A stretch of 64,000 bases of DNA from JBCBSZ01 sp039185015 (lineage in GTDB: Bacteria > Actinomycetota > Acidimicrobiia > Acidimicrobiales > Poriferisodalaceae). The stretch spans positions 62,001-126,000 of the forward strand of contig JBCDAU010000007.1 in assembly GCA_039185015.1 (NCBI GenBank). The letters run 5' to 3'. Shown in pieces: positions 16,451-24,036 of the stretch; position 1 is the first letter of the stretch; each line of letters begins with the position of its first letter. The notes beneath the pieces are model-generated. The model had not been told where the DNA came from and did no database searches. It saw only the letters and a program-made list of their open reading frames with translations. Position numbers and translations under genes: made by a program.

Positions 16451-17092
16451 TCACGCTGTCCGTCGGGGGATCTCGATGTCCGGCGCGTCCTGCGGTGACT
16501 GGGGCTCGCGAAGACTTGGTTCCATCCCAGGTCCGAGATTGCCGAGGATGACTCGCTCCGCCCAGCCCGTAGCGATGCCACCCGCTTCAAAGACGGGGGC
16601 GTACAACTCGGCCCAGAGCCCATCCTCGTCGCGATGGGTGAAGAACCACCAGAAGTCGACGGGCTTGTCGTCGTCGCTGAAGAGCCTCCCCTCGTGGGCC
16701 TCGCTCGCAGCTCGTCTGCTGTGCGGCCCCTTGAGCGAGCCGTTGTGCGGCTCGCCATCCGCCTGGCCGGTGCCAGCAGTGCCAGCGGTGGCGTGGATGG
16801 CGATTGACTCGTCGTGGTTGAAGGCGACTGGGATCCCGAGGTGGTTGCCCTTGTGCCAGCCTCCGTCCGTCTCACCGCCGCGCTCGCACAGCGTGCTGCG
16901 CATCCGCGACCCTGCGGCGTACTCCTCATGGCCGTCGTACCCGAACGGCGGAACGCTACGACGATCGATGTCTCCCTCGAACGCAACGCGAGCGAGCAGG
17001 GGGCGTGTGAGATCCAGCTCATGGAGACGCGCATCGACCTCATCAGTGCGGCCGAGGATCCGTCCGCGGGGTCTTGGTGAGGTGGCGGTCAT
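16451..17092 (-). CDS. Unknown protein, partner of the XRE-ImmA gene in the tRNA-Gly element
   Basis: 213 aa, no domain I recognise. The N-terminus is Arg/Pro rich; the middle holds FNHDESIAIHATAGTAGTG, a compact block that looks structurally constrained; the C-terminal third has VDFWWFFTHRDEDGLWAELYAPVFEAGGIATGWAERVILG; the tail is Pro/Glu rich. No signal peptide or membrane helix. Start ATG 17092 has GGAGG 5-9 nt upstream. It is first in the two-gene operon behind the 32-bp palindrome. By position it may be the effector or target linked to the ImmA protease, but this is inference only. Confidence 0.75.
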   Translation of the reverse strand: MTATSPRPRGRILGRTDEVDARLHELDLTRPLLARVAFEGDIDRRSVPPFGYDGHEEYAAGSRMRSTLCERGGETDGGWHKGNHLGIPVAFNHDESIAIHATAGTAGTGQADGEPHNGSLKGPHSRRAASEAHEGRLFSDDDKPVDFWWFFTHRDEDGLWAELYAPVFEAGGIATGWAERVILGNLGPGMEPSLREPQSPQDAPDIEIPRRTA

Positions 17093-17116
17093 AGCTTCCT
17101 CCGGGCACAGATTCGC

Positions 17117-17148
17117 AGTTTTGCGACCTAGATCTAGGTAGCAAAACT
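17117..17148. promoter_or_regulatory. 32-bp near-perfect palindrome, probable operator of the element's operon
   Basis: Arms begin AGTTTTGC and end GCAAAACT around the core ACCTAGATCTAGGT; 15 of 16 base pairs match. It lies 25 bp upstream of ATG 17092, and a -10-like TATGCT sits just upstream on the minus strand (17158-17153). Such a site suits a dimeric XRE regulator bound as a tetramer or two dimers, presumably the one encoded in this operon. Confidence 0.7.
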
Positions 17149-17390
17149 GAGCATAGCAGTCCACTGGTCGGTCCCGGTGGAGGAGTCGCGTTGCGGCTGG
17201 CGCCCGTCCGAGACGACCGGCAGCGCAGTGTGCATGCGGGCGAGCGCAGTGTCGGTCACTCTGCGTCGTATGGGGGTGGCCCCCATATCCGTATGCGCCA
17301 GACGCATTCGCTGAACACGAGACGACAAGATGCGGCAACGTCTGCACACCAGATGCCACAGCGAGCATTGAGACGACACAGGTCGTGACG
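17149..17390. other. Non-coding right part of the element
   Basis: No supportable gene. It contains the promoter of the operon, the inverted repeat ATGGGGG-TGG-CCCCCAT (about 17270-17286), and AT-richer DNA up to attR. Confidence 0.5.
17280..17291 (-). repeat. Subterminal repeat CGGATATGGGGG, right copy (inverted)
   Basis: Exact reverse complement of 15182-15193, about 100 bp inside attR. Confidence 0.5.
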
Positions 17391-17435
17391 TTGCCAAGGT
17401 TGAGGTCGCCGGTTCGAACCCGGTCGTCCGCTCCA
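17391..17435 (+). repeat. attR: 45-bp direct repeat, copy 2
   Basis: Exact copy of the tRNA-Gly 3' segment at 15091-15135; lacks the 5' half, so it is not a tRNA gene. It marks the right end of the element. Confidence 0.92.
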
Positions 17436-17454
17436 ACGGATTCGCAGCTCAGAG

Positions 17455-17487
17455 GCCCTGCCGACACTGCTCGGCGGGGCTTCGTCG
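17455..17487 (+). terminator. Displaced original tRNA-Gly terminator
   Basis: 10-bp stem GCCCTGCCGA / TCGGCGGGGC (one G-T pair) with a 6-nt loop, followed by TTCGTCGTT. It lies 20 bp after attR, as expected for the terminator that followed the tRNA before insertion. Confidence 0.65.
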
Positions 17488-17520
17488 TTCTCGGCGTGTG
17501 CCTGCAGCTACGGTCCGACG

Positions 17521-18435
17521 ATGGAGCGATTCCATCCGATCGGGACGCCGGGCGAGCCGTGGGGTGACGCCGAGCGGCGGCAGTGGTTCGAGACCCAGGC
17601 CGTGCAGCGCAGCTACGCCGACGAGGTGCTGGCGAAGATCGACCTGCTCGGCGGCGAATGCGAGGTCATCGACTACGGGGCGTTGCCGACCGATCCGGAG
17701 CGCTATCCGTTGAAGGCGGTCTGCGTCGCCTCGGACGATCCAGCCGCTCCGTGGGTGTTGGTGACCGGCGGCGTCCACGGCTACGAGACCAGCGGGGTGC
17801 AGGGGGCGCTGGCCGTCGTCGCCGAAGAGGCCGGCCGGTACCGACAGCACTGCAACCTCGTCGTCGCTCCATGCGTCAGCCCGTGGGGCTACGAGGTCAT
17901 CCACCGCTGGAACCCGGGTGCCCACGACCCCAATCGGTCGTTCCACGCCGACAGCCCCTCACCCGAGGCGGCTGCCCTCATGACCTTCGTCGAGAGCCTC
18001 GACGTCGACTTCGTCGTCCACATGGACCTGCACGAGACGACCGACAGCGACGAGGACGAGTTCCGGCCCGCGCTCGCCGCACGCGACGGCGTCGCCCACG
18101 AGCCCGGCCTGATCCCCGACGGGTTCTACACCGTGGGCGACACCGAGAACCCCCAGCCCGGGTTCCAGCAGGCGATCATCGAGAGCGTCGCCGAGGTGAC
18201 CCACATCGCTCCCGCCGACGAGAACGGCGAGATCATCGGCGAGGACGTGACGCAGCCCGGTGTCATCAACTACCCGATCGCGAAGCTCTCGCTCTGCGCG
18301 GGCATGACCGGCGCGACGTTCACGACGACGACCGAGGTCTACCCCGACAGCCCGACCGCAACGCCGGAGATCTGCATCGCCGCGCAGTTGGCGGCGGTGC
18401 GCGGCGGACTCGACCACGCGCTCGCCCAGCTCTGA
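17521..18435 (+). CDS. M14-family zinc metallocarboxypeptidase-like protein
   Basis: 304 aa. Zinc ligands are in VTGGVHGYETSG (HxxE) and HMDLHETTD; a candidate general base Glu lies in TTTTEVYPDSP, and HDPNRSF is a substrate-side motif. This matches the M14 carboxypeptidase / succinylglutamate-desuccinylase-like fold. No signal peptide, so it acts in the cytoplasm, perhaps on peptidoglycan-derived peptides or acyl-amino acids. TACGGT lies 6 nt before the ATG. It is the first gene to the right of the tRNA-Gly element. Confidence 0.85.
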   Translation: MERFHPIGTPGEPWGDAERRQWFETQAVQRSYADEVLAKIDLLGGECEVIDYGALPTDPERYPLKAVCVASDDPAAPWVLVTGGVHGYETSGVQGALAVVAEEAGRYRQHCNLVVAPCVSPWGYEVIHRWNPGAHDPNRSFHADSPSPEAAALMTFVESLDVDFVVHMDLHETTDSDEDEFRPALAARDGVAHEPGLIPDGFYTVGDTENPQPGFQQAIIESVAEVTHIAPADENGEIIGEDVTQPGVINYPIAKLSLCAGMTGATFTTTTEVYPDSPTATPEICIAAQLAAVRGGLDHALAQL

Positions 18436-18451
18436 GCGTCGACCTCGTCCG

Positions 18452-19246
18452 ATGCGCATCGTCTCCCTGAACGCCTGGGGTGGGGCGATGTTCGAGCCGT
18501 TGCGCGACTGGCTGCCCGGCGCCGACATCGATGTGCTGTGCGCGCAGGAGGTCACCAGGACCCCGGGCGTCGGTGGGTGGACGCGGTTCGAGGACGCCGA
18601 ACGGAGCCTCCCGCAGCGGGCGAACCTCTTCGAGGACATCGGCACCTCTCTGAGCGCCCACCAGCGGAGTTTCGTGGCCTCCGACGCCGGGCCGGTCACC
18701 CTCGAGGACGGCCGTCGCCTGCGTCAGGAGTTCGGGCTCGGCACCTACGTGGCCGACTCGCTCACCGTCGTCGGCCAGGTCGCGGAGTTCGTGCATGGCA
18801 GCTTCTGCGAGCACGACGACTGGCCGACCGGCGACCGGCCTCGAGTCGCACACGGCCATCGGATCGTCGAGCCGGCCACCGGCCGCTCTGTGAGCGTCGT
18901 GCAGCTCCACGGCCTGCGGGATCCGGCAGGCAAGGCCGACACGCCGGCGCGGCTCGCGCAGGCGCACCGCGTCGCCGCGGTCGTCCAGGCGGTCCGGGAC
19001 GACGGCGACCTCACCGTCGTGTGCGGTGACCTCAACCTGCTGCCGGACAGCGAGACGTTCGCCGTCCTGGGCGAGCTCGGGCTCGTCGACCTGGTGGGGG
19101 AGGCCGACACCCGGACCTCCCGCTACGCCAAGCCGCTCCGCCACGCGAACTACTGCTTGGTCTCCGATCCGGACGTCGTGCGGGGCTTCGTCGCCCCGGC
19201 CACGCCGGAGGTCTCCGACCACCGGCCGCTGATCCTCGACATCTGA
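18452..19246 (+). CDS. Endonuclease/exonuclease/phosphatase (EEP) family protein
   Basis: 264 aa. EEP motifs: VSLNAWGG at the start, CAQEV (metal Glu), VVCGDLNLLPDS, and EVSDHRPLILDI at the end (catalytic Asp-His). Members hydrolyse phosphodiesters in nucleic acids or phospho-lipids; no secretion signal is seen, so an intracellular role is likelier. It follows the M14 gene by 16 bp and may share its transcript. Substrate unknown. Confidence 0.85.
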   Translation: MRIVSLNAWGGAMFEPLRDWLPGADIDVLCAQEVTRTPGVGGWTRFEDAERSLPQRANLFEDIGTSLSAHQRSFVASDAGPVTLEDGRRLRQEFGLGTYVADSLTVVGQVAEFVHGSFCEHDDWPTGDRPRVAHGHRIVEPATGRSVSVVQLHGLRDPAGKADTPARLAQAHRVAAVVQAVRDDGDLTVVCGDLNLLPDSETFAVLGELGLVDLVGEADTRTSRYAKPLRHANYCLVSDPDVVRGFVAPATPEVSDHRPLILDI

Positions 19247-19290
19247 GTCTCGCCTGACTGGGCTCGCCTGCCGCTCGGGCGGCCGGGATG

Positions 19291-20973
19291 TCATGGGTCG
19301 CCGTCGACGTCGCGATGCGCGTCGATCCACGCCGAAGCGTCGGCATGGACGGCGATCATCGTGCGCCCGAGCCACTGCTCCGACTCGTAGAGGTTGGCCT
19401 CGCCGATGGTCGCGACGGCCTCTGAGGCTCCGAGCTGCGCCCGCACGTTCGGGTCGGAGTAGATGAGCATCAGCTTGCACTCCGCCTCGGCGAGCGACCG
19501 TGTGTAGCGATCGACGACGGCGACGAACGTCGAGCCGAGCGCGTTGGTGCCACGGAGCCGGAGCACCACCACGGAGTTGCGGCTCCGTCGCGTGACCACG
19601 GGCAAGGAGTCCTCGAACACCGCAGCCGAGGCGAAGAACAGGCTGCCGTACGGCTGGAGGATGAGCACCTCGTCTCGGCCCACCTCGGCGGGCGGGTCCG
19701 TCTCGCGGAGTCCTTCGTCGTCGACGACCCAGCGACTGAGGCTGACCCGGTTCGACACGCTGATCACGTGGAGGAGGATCGAGAGCGCGACGCCGAGGAG
19801 GACGGCGGTCTGCAGCGGGATGAGCATCGTGAACACGAAGGTGATCGTCATCACGGTCGCCTGGGGCGAGCCGGTGCGCCACACGGCCTTGAGGTCCGCC
19901 GGCTTGATGGAACGGAACCCGATGAGCATCAGGAGGCCGGCGAGGGCGGGCATGGCGATGAGCTCGACGAGCTCTGATGCGGTCAGGACGATGCCAGCCA
20001 TCACCGCAGCGGCCACCAGCAACGCGACCTTGGACTGGGCGCCCGCCTGCCTCACGAGCGCGCTGGCCGACATCGATCCGCCGACCGGCATCCCGCGGAG
20101 GAGGCCGACGGCGACGTTGGCGACGCCCTGGCCGATGAAGTCCTGCGACGCGTCGGGGTATCGGCCGTCGGGGTTGGGGAGTCCCGAGGAGATACCGGCT
20201 CCCTGGACGAGTCCGATGAAGGCGAGCGCGAGCCCTGGCACGATGAGCGAGGGGACCGCGCCGAGGTCGGGGAGGACCGGCGTCGGCAGCGAGTCGGGCA
20301 CAGCGACGATGTCCTGGAGCTGGATCACGTCGCTTGCCGAGAACGCGACGATCGCCGAGGTGACCACGATCGCGACCACGAGGCCGAGCGGACCCAGGAA
20401 GGTGCGCTCGAAGACCATGATCAGGGCGATCGTGAGCGAACCGATCGCCAGCGAGGCGAGGTGAGCTTCACCGAGGTTGGCCAGCAGATCGGCGGCACGT
20501 GCGACCCGGTTGGCGCCGTCGGCCTCATAGCCGCTGAAGTTGTCGAGCTGCCCGAGGATGATGTTCACTCCGACCGCGCTGATGAACCCCACCATCACGG
20601 CGTTCGAGACGAACCGGAGCAGCGTCCCGAGCCTCAGGACTCCGGCGAGGAGCATGAACATGCCCGTGAGCACCGCGAGGGTGAACAGTGCCGCTTCACC
20701 GTCCTCGCCCTGGACGACGGGAACGTCCGCGACGACGATCGCCATGGCGCCCGTCGCCTGGACCGCCATGAACGTCGCACTGGTGAACAGCGCGCCGCTG
20801 GCCGTACCGACCATGTAGGCGTAGAGACCGAAGATCGGGTTGACGCCCGCCAGCAGACCGCCGGCCAAACCGTCCGGGACGCTCTGGACGCCCAAGACGA
20901 GGCCAGCGACCCCGTCGTCCTTGAGCGGGCGACGGCGGAAGCGTGCCGTGAGCGAGCGTGCGGCACGTCCCAC
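19291..20973 (-). CDS. SulP/SLC26-family anion permease with STAS domain
   Basis: 560 aa. About ten or more membrane helices between residues ~20 and 430; VLGVQSVPDGLAGGLLAGVNPIFGLYAYMVG is the SulP entry signature, and GVANVAVGLLRGMPVGGSMSASALVRQAGA the conserved helix-8 region. A C-terminal STAS domain follows (VLILQPYGSLFFASAAVFEDSL...VVVLRLRGTNALGSTFVAVVDRY). Transports sulfate, bicarbonate or other anions. Start GTG 20973 has GGAG immediately adjacent, which is unusually tight; a slightly later start is possible. Confidence 0.9.
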   Translation of the reverse strand: MGRAARSLTARFRRRPLKDDGVAGLVLGVQSVPDGLAGGLLAGVNPIFGLYAYMVGTASGALFTSATFMAVQATGAMAIVVADVPVVQGEDGEAALFTLAVLTGMFMLLAGVLRLGTLLRFVSNAVMVGFISAVGVNIILGQLDNFSGYEADGANRVARAADLLANLGEAHLASLAIGSLTIALIMVFERTFLGPLGLVVAIVVTSAIVAFSASDVIQLQDIVAVPDSLPTPVLPDLGAVPSLIVPGLALAFIGLVQGAGISSGLPNPDGRYPDASQDFIGQGVANVAVGLLRGMPVGGSMSASALVRQAGAQSKVALLVAAAVMAGIVLTASELVELIAMPALAGLLMLIGFRSIKPADLKAVWRTGSPQATVMTITFVFTMLIPLQTAVLLGVALSILLHVISVSNRVSLSRWVVDDEGLRETDPPAEVGRDEVLILQPYGSLFFASAAVFEDSLPVVTRRSRNSVVVLRLRGTNALGSTFVAVVDRYTRSLAEAECKLMLIYSDPNVRAQLGASEAVATIGEANLYESEQWLGRTMIAVHADASAWIDAHRDVDGDP

Positions 20974-21110
20974 CTCCAGAGTTCAGCAGATCCGACCGTG
21001 TCCGCCGAGCACGCATGCCCGGACCAATGGGGAGTGACGACCGACGACACGTGAGGACAGAGCGCTCGTCCTCAGCGGCAACGGGCGTGCGACGGGGCTA
21101 GGTTCGGACC

Positions 21111-21782
21111 GTGGGTGAGGCGATCGGTGGGGTCCTGGGGTACGCGATCGGGGTCGCTGTCAGCCCGGTCCCGATCGCCGCTGTGATCCTGATGCTGTTC
21201 TCCCGGCGGGCTCGGTCGAACAGCACGTCGTTCCTGGCTGGGTGGATCTTCGGCATCGCCGTCGCGTCGAGCATCGTCCTGGTGATCCCCGGCCTCGAGG
21301 CGGACGACCGCACACCGAGCGACGGCACCGGCTGGACCAAGCTCGCGCTCGGCGCGGCTCTCCTGGTCCTTGGCGCATGGCAGTGGTGGTCGCGGCCGCG
21401 GGGCAACGCTGAGGCCGAGCCTCCCGGCTGGATGGACCGGGTCGACGGTCTCACACCACCGGCGGCCTTCGGCCTCGGGTTCGCGCTCGCCGCGATCAAC
21501 CCCAAGAACCTCGTCCTCGCCGTCGCAGCAGGTGCGACGATCGCTTCGCTGCCGCTCGATGGGGGCGAGGCCGCTGGCGTCGTCGCGATCTTCACCGCCG
21601 TGGCGGCGGTGAGCGTGGTCGTCCCGGTCGTCGCGTACCTGGTGAGCGGTCAGCGGCTCGACCGAACGCTCGAGCTCGCGAGGGCCTGGCTGATCGCCAA
21701 CAACCAGGCCGTCATGGCCGTGCTGTTCATCGTCTTCAGCGTCAGCCTCGCCGGCGACGGGATCGAGATCCTCTCCAGCTGA
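21111..21782 (+). CDS. GAP-family (Sap, sulfolipid-1-addressing-like) membrane protein
   Basis: 223 aa with six predicted membrane helices. The start GEAIGGVLGYAIGVAVSPVPIAAVILMLFSRRARSNSTSFLAGW and the central GFALAAINPKNLVLAVAAGATIA are signatures of the GAP/Sap family (LysE-like fold), linked in mycobacteria to export of glyco- and sulfolipids. GTG 21111 is 6 nt after TAGGTT, so it is probably leaderless. Confidence 0.82.
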   Translation: MGEAIGGVLGYAIGVAVSPVPIAAVILMLFSRRARSNSTSFLAGWIFGIAVASSIVLVIPGLEADDRTPSDGTGWTKLALGAALLVLGAWQWWSRPRGNAEAEPPGWMDRVDGLTPPAAFGLGFALAAINPKNLVLAVAAGATIASLPLDGGEAAGVVAIFTAVAAVSVVVPVVAYLVSGQRLDRTLELARAWLIANNQAVMAVLFIVFSVSLAGDGIEILSS

Positions 21783-21852
21783 CCGCGATCCGTCGCTGCC
21801 GGGCCGGAATCGATGGTGCTCCGCCTCAGGCCGGTGCGTAGCGTCACCGGCG

Positions 21853-22365
21853 ATGCTGATCGTGCGACGTGAACGGGTCGACGACCGGGCGACCTCCCGG
21901 GCGGTCCACGCCTCGGCCTTCGCGACCGGCGAGGGCGAGGCGGTCGAGGCCGGTCTGCTCGATGCGCTCCGGGAGGACGGCTTCATCGCCGAGCTGTCGT
22001 GGGTCGCCGAGCTCGACGGCACGGTCGTGGGCCATTGCATCAGCACCAGGGGTGCGGTCGGTGACGTGCCAGCGCTCGGGCTCGGTCCCATCGGCGTGCA
22101 GCCCGATCTGCAGCGGGGCGGCGTCGGGACGGCGCTGATGCGCGCCTCCATCGGCGCCGCCGACGCGCTCGGCGAGCCGCTCATCGCGCTCCTCGGCGAC
22201 CCGGGGTACTACGGCCGCTTCGGTTTCGTCGCTTCCGGCGCGGTCGGCATCGAGCCCCCTGAAGCCGGGTGGGGCGCCTACTTCCAGGTGTTGACCCTCA
22301 GCGCGTGGACTCCCGACATCAGCGGTCCCTTCCGGTACGCCGCCCCATTCGACGATCTCGGCTGA
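21853..22365 (+). CDS. GNAT-family N-acetyltransferase
   Basis: 170 aa. Acetyl-CoA-binding motif A is LGPIGVQPDLQRGGVGTALMRASIGAADALGEPLIALLGDPGYYGRFGF, a typical YhbS-like GNAT block. The substrate is not evident. TAGCGT lies 8 nt before the ATG. Confidence 0.87.
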   Translation: MLIVRRERVDDRATSRAVHASAFATGEGEAVEAGLLDALREDGFIAELSWVAELDGTVVGHCISTRGAVGDVPALGLGPIGVQPDLQRGGVGTALMRASIGAADALGEPLIALLGDPGYYGRFGFVASGAVGIEPPEAGWGAYFQVLTLSAWTPDISGPFRYAAPFDDLG

Positions 22366-22399
22366 GGCGCCCAGCGCGCAGCCGACCTAACGTTCCACC

Positions 22400-22801
22400 A
22401 TGGGGTTGGAGCCGGGGCCGATGCGAGTGATCCGGGGCGCGTTCTCGACCAAGGACCAGGTCCTCGACGAGATACGGCGCCTCGACCTGTGGCCGACGAC
22501 GTACGTCTCGGAGCGGATGCGGGAGTTGCCGCCGCACTGGCACGACGTCGACAACCACGGGTTCGTGCTCGAAGGGCACAGCTATGTCCTCGACGAGCGC
22601 GGCGAGCGCGTCGAGCTGGGCCCGGGCGACAAGCTGGAGATCCCCGCCGGCGCGATCCACGCAGAGGGCGAGGTGCGGGACCGAATGGTCTACATCGTGG
22701 GCATCCCGGTGGCAGCGAACCTGCTCGACGCGCTCCAGCTCCTCGACCCGACGGACAGCCCGCTCGCCTCGGAGCAGGCGTCCGCCGAGCGGGGCGTCTG
22801 A
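22400..22801 (+). CDS. Cupin-domain protein
   Basis: 133 aa. Cupin motifs: LPPHWHDVDNHGFVLEGHSYVLDERGERVELGPGD (motif 1 with His residues for a metal) and KLEIPAGAIHAEGEVRDRMVYIVG (motif 2). It could be a small dioxygenase, isomerase or ligand sensor. TAACGT is 6 nt upstream of ATG 22400. It ends 2 bp from the convergent oxidoreductase gene. Confidence 0.8.
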   Translation: MGLEPGPMRVIRGAFSTKDQVLDEIRRLDLWPTTYVSERMRELPPHWHDVDNHGFVLEGHSYVLDERGERVELGPGDKLEIPAGAIHAEGEVRDRMVYIVGIPVAANLLDALQLLDPTDSPLASEQASAERGV

Positions 22802-22802
22802 C

Positions 22803-23900
22803 TCAGAGCTCCCTGAGCGTCGCCACCAGGGTCGGGAGATCGGCGCCGCGGGCCATGATCTCGTCCATGCCGCCGACGACGCCGGTGAGGTTGGCCATCA
22901 CGATGTGCTCGAGGCCCGCCTTGGCGTAGCCCTCGAACTGCGTGGCCAGCTCCTCGGCGTTGCCGATGAAGAGCACCTGCTCGACCATCTCGAACGGGAT
23001 CGTCGGCGCCAGGTCGCGCAGCTCGTCGGCGTCGAGGTCGTGGATGATGACGTCGATGAAGCCCTTCGAGTCGTTGCCGAGGGGATGCTCCAGACCGTTG
23101 GCCTCCCAGATGTGGCCCATCGCGAACAGGCCGAAGAGCTTGCCGACCGGCTCGGCCTCGAACATCTCCGCCGCCCGCTCCTTCGACTCGGCGAACAGCG
23201 TGAACGGCAGGAAGCCGGCCTCGGGATGCGGACGTCCGGCCGCGTCGGCGTGGCCCTTGATGGTGGTGAGCTTCTCGCCGTACTCCTCGGCGGTCATCCA
23301 CCAGGCCGGGATCCAGCCATCGCCGTACTGGCCGGCGAGGCGCAGCATGCGGGGCCCGTGAGCGGCGACCCACACGGGCGGCGAGCCGTTGTTGCCGTAC
23401 TTGCCCTCGTAGGTGAGCGGGAGGCCCATGCGGCCGACGCCATCGGGCATCTTGCCGGTGTCGAGCAGGGAGCGGAGCTCGATGAGGCACTCCTCGAGCA
23501 GGCCGACCGGCTTGTCGAAGGGGTACCCGAACGGCAGGAGGCTCTCGGCCTCACCGGAGCCGATGCCGAGGATGAAACCGCCCGGGATCAGGTCGTGCAG
23601 CGACAGCGCCGTGCGGGCGAGGTCGGCGGCTCGGCGGCGGGTCGAGTCGGTGACCGAGATGCCGAAGGGAATGTCGGTCATCCCACCGACCTTCACGCCG
23701 TAGGCGAACGGGTCGTAGAAGGCGTCCGGGTCGGCGGCGACCGTCGACAGGGGGATGTCGGACCACAGGCCGGGGTGGAAGACGCCCAGGATGTGATCGG
23801 GCGCCCAGAGGGAGTCGGCCCCCATCTGCTCGTAGAGCGGCAGGATCTGCTCGGTGCTGGCGAACGGGAACTGCGCGGGCAGGTTGATGCCGACCTTCAC
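22803..23900 (-). CDS. LLM-class (luciferase-like) flavin-dependent oxidoreductase
   Basis: 365 aa TIM-barrel. VGINLPAQFPF, MGADSLWAPDHILGVFHPG, GFILGIGSGEAESLLPFGYPFDKPVGLLEECLIELRSLLDTGKM and PVWVAAHGPRMLRLAGQYGDGWIP are typical of F420- or FMN-dependent actinobacterial members (Mer/F420-oxidoreductase type). No partner flavin reductase lies nearby, which favours F420. GTG 23900 has a good GAGGAG site 8 nt upstream. Confidence 0.87.
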   Translation of the reverse strand: MKVGINLPAQFPFASTEQILPLYEQMGADSLWAPDHILGVFHPGLWSDIPLSTVAADPDAFYDPFAYGVKVGGMTDIPFGISVTDSTRRRAADLARTALSLHDLIPGGFILGIGSGEAESLLPFGYPFDKPVGLLEECLIELRSLLDTGKMPDGVGRMGLPLTYEGKYGNNGSPPVWVAAHGPRMLRLAGQYGDGWIPAWWMTAEEYGEKLTTIKGHADAAGRPHPEAGFLPFTLFAESKERAAEMFEAEPVGKLFGLFAMGHIWEANGLEHPLGNDSKGFIDVIIHDLDADELRDLAPTIPFEMVEQVLFIGNAEELATQFEGYAKAGLEHIVMANLTGVVGGMDEIMARGADLPTLVATLREL

Positions 23901-24036
23901 GGGGTCTCCTCACGGTGGGATGAGTCCAAGTCGCCGCGAGGAGCGACACCGTGCGTCCCCCAAACGCAGCGCACCGGATCCCCTCGGCCGGTCGCAGGCT
24001 ACCGGACGTCGATCGGCCCCTTCGAAGCGGGAGTCG

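Larger units (their letters stand above)
15091..17435. mobile_element. Small tRNA-Gly-integrated element (integrase-less, ~2.3 kb)
   Basis: Identical 45-bp repeats bound the element; the left one is the 3' part of the intact tRNA-Gly, the right one a displaced fragment. Inside are two reverse-strand genes (unknown 213-aa protein and XRE-ImmA/IrrE protein) with visibly lower GC than their neighbours, a long palindromic operator, and subterminal CGGATATGGGGG repeats in inverted orientation. No integrase or excisionase gene fits in the space left, so it is either a remnant or mobilised in trans. Confidence 0.85.

Noticed and set aside
17391..17435. Second tRNA-Gly gene
   Set aside because: Only the 3' part from the anticodon arm is present; acceptor and D-arm 5' halves are missing. 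It is the attR copy.
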